A DNA stretch of 64,000 nucleotides, taken from contig NZ_AP024525.1 in the NCBI RefSeq assembly GCF_020886775.1, forward strand, positions 2,108,001 to 2,172,000. Reading direction: 5' to 3'. Below are positions 63,204 to 64,000 of the stretch, one piece after another; position 1 is the first letter of the stretch; each line of letters opens with the position of its first letter. Source of the DNA: Sinomonas cyclohexanicum. GTDB lineage: Bacteria; Actinomycetota; Actinomycetes; Actinomycetales; Micrococcaceae. The notes beneath the pieces were generated by a model, which was given only the letters and a program-made list of their open reading frames with translations, was not told where the DNA came from and did not search any database. A program made the translations under genes and the position numbers.

Positions 63204-64000
63204 ATGCATGCAGCCGACAGCCATGACCTGATCCGTGTCCGGGGCGCACGCGAGAACAACCTCAAGGACGTCAGCCTCGACCTGCCCAAGCGGCGGCTGA
63301 CGGTCTTCACCGGCGTCTCGGGCTCGGGGAAGAGCTCACTTGTCTTCGCCACGATTGCCGCCGAGTCGCAGCGCATGATCAACGAGACCTACTCGTCCTT
63401 CGTGCAGACCTTCATGCCCACGATGGCCCGGCCCGACGTCGACCTCCTCGAGGGGCTCACCACGGCGATCATCGTGGACCAGGAGCGCATGGGCGCGAAC
63501 ATCCGCTCGACCGTCGGCACCGTCACGGATGCCAACGCCATGCTCCGCATGCTGTTCAGCCGGCTCGGCCAGCCGCATATCGGCTCTCCGCAGGCGTTCT
63601 CCTTCAACGTCCCGTCCGTGTCGGGTGCCGGGGCGATCAAGACTGCCACCGGGAAGTCCGAGAAGCGCACCTTCAGCATCACGGGCGGAATGTGCCCTCG
63701 CTGCGAGGGCACCGGCCAGGTGAGTGACTTCGACCTCACCGCGCTCTACGACGGCAGCAAGTCCCTGGCCGGCGGCGCGATCAGCGTCCCCGGCTACAGC
63801 ATGGACGGCTGGTACGGGCGCATCTTCGCCGGGTCCGGCTACTTCGACATGGCCAAGCCCGTCGGCACGTTCACCACCAAGGAACTGCACGACCTGCTCT
63901 ACCGGGAACCGACCAAGATCAAGGTCGAGGGGATCAACCTCACCTACGAGGGCCTCATCCCCAAGATCCAGAAGTCCATGCTCTCCAAGGACAAGGAGGC
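63204..64000 (+). CDS. UvrA-like ABC ATPase, N-terminal part (runs off the right edge)
   Basis: At least 265 residues. Walker A is FTGVSGSGKSSLVF (near residue 36) in the UvrA setting RVRGARENNLKDVSLDLPKRRLTV. A zinc module begins with CPRCEGTGQV near residue 160. The insertion after it (GYSMDGWYGRIFAGSGYFDMAKP) and the absence of the long UvrB-binding insert point to the class II group (UvrA2/DrrC-like), linked to drug tolerance or accessory repair. ATG is 6 nt after TAGACT (63192-63197), leaderless. The gene is cut by the window end. Confidence 0.9.
   Translation, partial: MHAADSHDLIRVRGARENNLKDVSLDLPKRRLTVFTGVSGSGKSSLVFATIAAESQRMINETYSSFVQTFMPTMARPDVDLLEGLTTAIIVDQERMGANIRSTVGTVTDANAMLRMLFSRLGQPHIGSPQAFSFNVPSVSGAGAIKTATGKSEKRTFSITGGMCPRCEGTGQVSDFDLTALYDGSKSLAGGAISVPGYSMDGWYGRIFAGSGYFDMAKPVGTFTTKELHDLLYREPTKIKVEGINLTYEGLIPKIQKSMLSKDKE

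Noticed and set aside
1-64000. CRISPR array
   Set aside because: No regularly spaced direct repeats and no cas genes were seen.

Overview
The window is about 64 kb of high-GC actinobacterial chromosome, most consistent with Micrococcaceae (an Arthrobacter or Sinomonas type). It carries a complete Pup-proteasome locus, a mycothiol gene (mshC), rbpA, a naturally fused pafBC, a 13E12-type DUF222-HNH gene, and many genes with a TAnnnT box 6-7 nt before the start codon, as expected for leaderless mRNAs.

Positions 1-19,500 are accessory DNA. A leftward defence operon (12,532 to 1) encodes a degenerate methyltransferase/specificity-like protein, HsdM, HsdS, a DUF3800 protein, HsdR, and a PD-(D/E)XK nuclease-NACHT NTPase. 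The NACHT gene is split by an IS1380-family element (1,296-2,964) with a TTAA target duplication; removing the element and one TTAA restores one open frame. Two small envelope or lipoprotein genes follow. Next comes an IS1595-family element (14,051-15,666) that carries a DUF2199 passenger gene and sits exactly on the start codon of a DUF222-HNH gene. After it are a zinc alcohol dehydrogenase, an IS630 element, and two identical tRNA-Leu(GAG) genes.

From 20 kb on the content looks like core genome: M20 peptidase, acyl-CoA dehydrogenase-like protein, DUF5703, an acidic small protein, UppP, MshC, PAC2 protein, a frameshifted HAD hydrolase, a site-2 protease and TrmI. The Pup-proteasome cluster follows: mpa, dop, pup, prcB, prcA, pafA. 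Then two FKBP isomerases, the DNA-damage regulator pafBC, tatA, tatC and a Ski2-like helicase.

The last third holds an amidohydrolase, polyprenol-phosphate mannose synthase, RbpA, an SPFH/NfeD pair, a MocR regulator divergent from YczE, RlmA-type methyltransferase, S9 peptidase, peptide deformylase, a lipoprotein, LysR/YeiH, a Tat-exported arylsulfotransferase-like protein, an EamA transporter, a PHP phosphoesterase, an LCP ligase and the start of a UvrA-like ATPase. A 66-bp nested palindrome at 61,690-61,755 and a promoter plus long inverted repeat at 46,055-46,260 are the most structured non-coding signals.

The protein-turnover genes form one logical unit. Dop deamidates Pup (which ends in GGQ), PafA ligates it, Mpa unfolds the tagged protein and PrcBA degrades it. 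The defence operon is the most unusual part of the window.
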